Below are positions 53,711 through 55,760 of a DNA stretch of 55,760 bases, piece by piece. Source of the stretch: Verrucomicrobiota bacterium (lineage in GTDB: Bacteria; Auribacterota; JABMQX01; JAFGEW01); NCBI GenBank assembly GCA_016931415.1, contig JAFGEW010000111.1, positions 1 to 55,760 on the forward strand, written 5' to 3'. Each line of letters opens with the position of its first letter. The first letter of the stretch is position 1. The translations under genes and the position numbers were made by a program. The notes under the pieces are model-generated. The model had not been told where the DNA came from and did no database searches. It worked only from the letters and a program-made list of their open reading frames with translations.

Positions 53711-53838
53711 GGCGGGTCGCCCTCGGCCCGCCGTCCGGGCAATGCAGCCGTGCATGATCCACAGGCGGGTCGCCCTCGGCCCGCCGTCCGGGCAACGCAG
53801 CCGCGCACGCTCCACAGGCGGGTCGCCCTCGGCCCGCC
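53711..53838 (+). repeat. 53-base tandem repeat, about 2.4 copies
   Basis: Copy 1 is 53711-53763, copy 2 is 53764-53816, and copy 3 is cut at 53838. Each begins GGCGGGTCGCCCTCGGCCCG and copies 1 and 2 end with TCCACA. The two complete copies differ at four positions. The core GGCGGG...CCCGCC is itself partly palindromic. The units are directly adjacent with no spacers, so this is not a CRISPR array. Confidence 0.85.
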
Positions 53839-53888
53839 GAGACGTTGCCTCGCTCTGCCGCGAAAGCTACTCCAAGTGCCCCACCAGC

Positions 53889-54147
53889 CGCCTCCGTGCC
53901 CTCCGTGCTCTCCGTGGTTCGTGCCCTCCGCCTCCTCTGCGTCTTCGCACGCGCTCCTCCCGTCCCCCGATCATCGGGTAAGGGCCACGTGCTGCGGGTG
54001 GCGCCGGTGCGCAGGGCGCGGCGGGGCCGGGAGGCCCCGCCCTACATCGGGCCGTCTCGCTCGACGTGACGCCGATGTAAGGCGACCCGCCCGTGGACCA
54101 TACGTGCCCCCTTTCCGTCCCTGTGCCCCCCCGTGCTCCCCGTGGTT
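53889..54147 (+). repeat. Two blocks of degenerate CTCCGTG direct repeats
   Basis: Block 1 (about 53889-53939) reads as successive 9-10-base units: CCTCCGTGC, CCTCCGTGC, TCTCCGTGG, then TTCGTGC, CCTCCGCC. Block 2 (about 54107-54147) repeats the theme as CCGTCCCTGTGCCC, CCCGTGCTCC, CCGTGGTTA. This pattern occurs widely between genes in several bacterial phyla and is likely a dispersed intergenic element. Confidence 0.6.
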
Positions 54148-54234
54148 AGAGTCCCCGAAGCGCCCCACCCGCCGGGTGAATGGCCCCTCGACGAGAAAGG
54201 CCTCTTATCCGGAAATTGGAGACGCGTTTGCGCA

Positions 54235-54263
54235 TTGACGCCCCGCGTCCGCGCCGCTACCAT
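54235..54263 (+). promoter_or_regulatory. Sigma-70-like promoter for the PfkB kinase
   Basis: TTGACG (54235-54240, 5/6), 17 bases, TACCAT (54258-54263, 4/6), leaving a leader of about 28 bases to the ATG at 54298. It excludes the longer frame that opens at 54133. Confidence 0.55.
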
Positions 54264-54297
54264 ACGGCCCGCGTCGGACGAGACTCTGGAGGTGACA

Positions 54298-55485
54298 ATG
54301 GCTCCACGCGCCGCAGACATCCTGGTCACAGGTCACGTGTCGCTCGATATCACGCCCTCGCTCGAGGGGTTGAGCACCGACCTCAAGCACCTGCTCGTGC
54401 CGGGCACGCTGGTCTACACCGGTCCGGCCGTCGTCTCGACAGGCGGCACGGTCACCAACGTCGGCCGCGCCTTGCACCGGCTCGGCGTCCCCGTCAAGCT
54501 CGCCGGCAAGATCGGCAACGATCCGCTCGGCCGCGTCTCGCTGTCCATCCTGAGCGAGTACGGGCTCGAGGACGGCATGATCGTCTCCGAGGGCGAGGAC
54601 ACGTCGTATTGCCTCGTTATCGCGCCGCCCGGCGTCGATCGCATGTTTCTCCATTACCCCGCGGCGAACAACACCTTCTCGGCCGACGACGCGCTCGGCG
54701 CGCTCGCCAAGCTCGATCCGCAGCCCAAGATCGTCCACTTCGGCTACCCGACCCTCATGCGGGGCATGTACCTCGACGGCGGCAAGGAGCTCGTCAAGCT
54801 GCTGAGCGGCCTGCACCGCGCCGGCGTCGTCGTCACGCTCGACGTCTCGCAGCCCGATCCCGCCAGCGAGTCGGGCCGCCAGGACTGGCGCGAGATCTTC
54901 GGCGCGGCTCTTCCGTACGTGGACCTCTTCATGCCGAACATCGAGGAGTCGCTTTTCCTGCTCGATCCGGAGCGGTTCAGGGCGATCGGCGGCGCGACGG
55001 CCGAGAGCGTCTTCAAGGCCATAGGCCCCGATGGCGTCGCCGGTGTCGCCCGGACGATCCTCGACCTCGGCGCGGGCGTCGCCGCGGTCAAGTGCGGCAG
55101 CAACGGCATCTGCGTCCGCACCGGCACGGCCGAGGTGCTGGCCCCCGTGGCCCGCAAGCTGGGCCTCGACCTGGGGTCGTGGAAAGAACGCACGCTGTGG
55201 GCCGAGGCCGTCGTTGTCGAGAAAATGGTCAACGCGACGGGCGCGGGCGACTGCGCCGTGGGCGGCTTTCTCGCCGCGATGTCCAGGGGCGAGGGCCTCG
55301 AAACGGCGGCCCGCATCGCGTCGGCCGTCGGCGCGCAGAACCTGAGCGCGCCCGACACGGTCAGCGGCGTGCGCACGTATGAAGAAACCCTCGAGCAGCT
55401 CGCCGCCTGCGCCTACAAACCGCTCGAACCTGCACCCGCCGGCTGGCGCCACCTCGCCACCCCCGGACTCTGGGAACTCGAGTAG
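54298..55485 (+). CDS. PfkB/ribokinase family carbohydrate kinase
   Basis: 395 residues. N-terminal family motif STGGTVTNVGRALHRLGVPVKLAGKIGNDPLG (about residues 41-72), with substrate-binding Gly-Gly-Thr-x-x-Asn; RMFLHYPAANNTFSADD near residue 117; the second signature NATGAGDCAVGGFLAAM (about 312-328) with the catalytic Asp. A C-terminal extension of about 35 residues, Pro-rich and ending GLWELE, follows the usual fold. The sugar substrate cannot be told. GGAGG at 54288-54292 is 5 bases before the ATG. It is divergent from the polyol dehydrogenase operon and may act on the same class of substrates. Confidence 0.9.
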   Translation: MAPRAADILVTGHVSLDITPSLEGLSTDLKHLLVPGTLVYTGPAVVSTGGTVTNVGRALHRLGVPVKLAGKIGNDPLGRVSLSILSEYGLEDGMIVSEGEDTSYCLVIAPPGVDRMFLHYPAANNTFSADDALGALAKLDPQPKIVHFGYPTLMRGMYLDGGKELVKLLSGLHRAGVVVTLDVSQPDPASESGRQDWREIFGAALPYVDLFMPNIEESLFLLDPERFRAIGGATAESVFKAIGPDGVAGVARTILDLGAGVAAVKCGSNGICVRTGTAEVLAPVARKLGLDLGSWKERTLWAEAVVVEKMVNATGAGDCAVGGFLAAMSRGEGLETAARIASAVGAQNLSAPDTVSGVRTYEETLEQLAACAYKPLEPAPAGWRHLATPGLWELE

Positions 55486-55500
55486 CCCGAAGCCCCATGC

Positions 55501-55760
55501 CGATTCGATGCAGGCTGCGCCTTCGGCCGGCTGGCATCGCTCACCGACGTGTGGGGCAAGACGATAAATATTGACACCTACAATGATTCCGGTAAGATAA
55601 CCCACTGGCGCTACCCGGGCTACTCGGCGGGCGATGAGGTGGTCTACGCCTACGACGACATCGGCCGGCTCACCACGATCACGGACAACATGCCCGCGAG
55701 CGGCTCGAAGGTCACGGCAATCGACTACGACCAGGACACGGGCGCAATGGTCAAGGTCAC
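55501..55760 (+). pseudogene. RHS/YD-repeat protein fragment without visible start (runs off the window)
   Basis: Reading in frame from 55501 gives RFDAGCAFGRLASLTDVWGK..., then YNDSGKITHWRYPGYSAG, YAYDDIGRLTTITDN and IDYDQDTGAMVKV. These are successive YD repeats as in RHS and wall-associated polymorphic-toxin shells. The frame is the same as that of the kinase and opens immediately after its TAG; there is no signal peptide, no ribosome site and no start codon before the first repeat. That points to a 5'-truncated remnant, a displaced RHS cassette, or an assembly join. It continues beyond the window, so the 3' state is unknown. Confidence 0.7.

Larger units (their letters stand above)
53534..54297. 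other. Repeat-rich non-coding interval between mtlD and the PfkB kinase
   Basis: 764 bases without a supportable gene. It holds the divergent promoters of its two neighbours, a 53-base tandem repeat with a nearby inverted partial copy, degenerate CTCCGTG direct repeats, and a GC-rich palindrome (near GGGGCC-GGGA-GGCCCC around 54023-54038). Open frames across it are low-complexity Arg/Pro translations of the repeats and show no domain. Confidence 0.7.

Noticed and set aside
53711-53838. Possible CRISPR array
   Set aside because: The 53-base units are directly adjacent with no unique spacers, and no cas gene is present.
53568-53981. Open frame of 137 codons in the repeat-rich spacer
   Set aside because: Its protein is an Arg/Pro/Ser-rich translation of the tandem repeats without ribosome site or domain.

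Overview
The window is 55.8 kb of GC-rich, gene-dense chromosome from a diderm (LPS-making) bacterium, probably an uncultivated lineage. It carries lpxD, an lpxC-fabZ fusion, lpxA and lpxI, with bamA and an OmpH/Skp chaperone beside them. The LpxC-FabZ fusion, the use of LpxI, a SpoVG protein with an inserted zinc ribbon, and short GC-rich intergenic repeats of a kind common in Planctomycetes/PVC-like and neighbouring candidate phyla suggest such a lineage. I cannot place it further from sequence alone. No transposase, integrase, CRISPR array or rRNA is visible, and one tRNA (Gln-TTG) is present.

Layout. 1-3.6 kb: riboflavin genes ribBA (5' end cut by the window edge) and ribH, a promoter, an aspartate dehydrogenase, then a coupled GT2 glycosyltransferase and LAB_N membrane protein. 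3.7-8.6 kb (minus strand): MarR regulator, RND adaptor and RND pump. 9-15.4 kb (plus): a membrane-bound spermidine-synthase-like protein, a prenyl diphosphate synthase, an orphan DUF4412-like protein, a nucleoside phosphorylase overlapping an MTA/SAH deaminase, and ispE. 15.4-21.8 kb: spoVG, tRNA-Gln, prs, rplY/ctc, pth, rpsF, ssb, rpsR, rplI, dnaB, an order that closely recalls the Bacillus ispE-spoVG-prs-ctc-pth region. 21.8-28.8 kb: bamA, ompH, lpxD, lpxC-fabZ, lpxA, lpxI, an envelope-assembly operon with very tight spacing. 28.9-33.1 kb: an OsmC protein, then an ECF nickel transporter operon nikKMLQO with a perfect inverted repeat over its probable promoter.

33.1-41.5 kb: an orphan secreted protein, a flavin-reductase-like protein, and AddA/AddB-type helicase-nucleases. 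41.6-44.5 kb: a HAD phosphatase, a RfaE-like sugar kinase and a deoxyhypusine-synthase-fold protein, possibly one sugar pathway. 44.6-51.2 kb: an M1 aminopeptidase with a C-terminal HEAT-repeat domain, then pyruvate dehydrogenase E2 and E1. 51.3-53.5 kb: a zinc alcohol/polyol dehydrogenase coupled to a mannitol-1-phosphate dehydrogenase. 53.5-54.3 kb: a non-coding repeat-rich interval. 54.3-55.5 kb: a PfkB kinase. The last 260 bases are an RHS/YD-repeat fragment with no visible start.

The best candidates for follow-up are the zinc-ribbon SpoVG, the overlapping deaminase/phosphorylase pair whose specificity residues match a methylthioinosine route, the nickel-operon operator, the AddAB pair with Fe-S-type cysteines in both subunits, the HAD/kinase/DHS-like trio, and the RHS remnant. 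I did not see a wholly new defence or mobile system.
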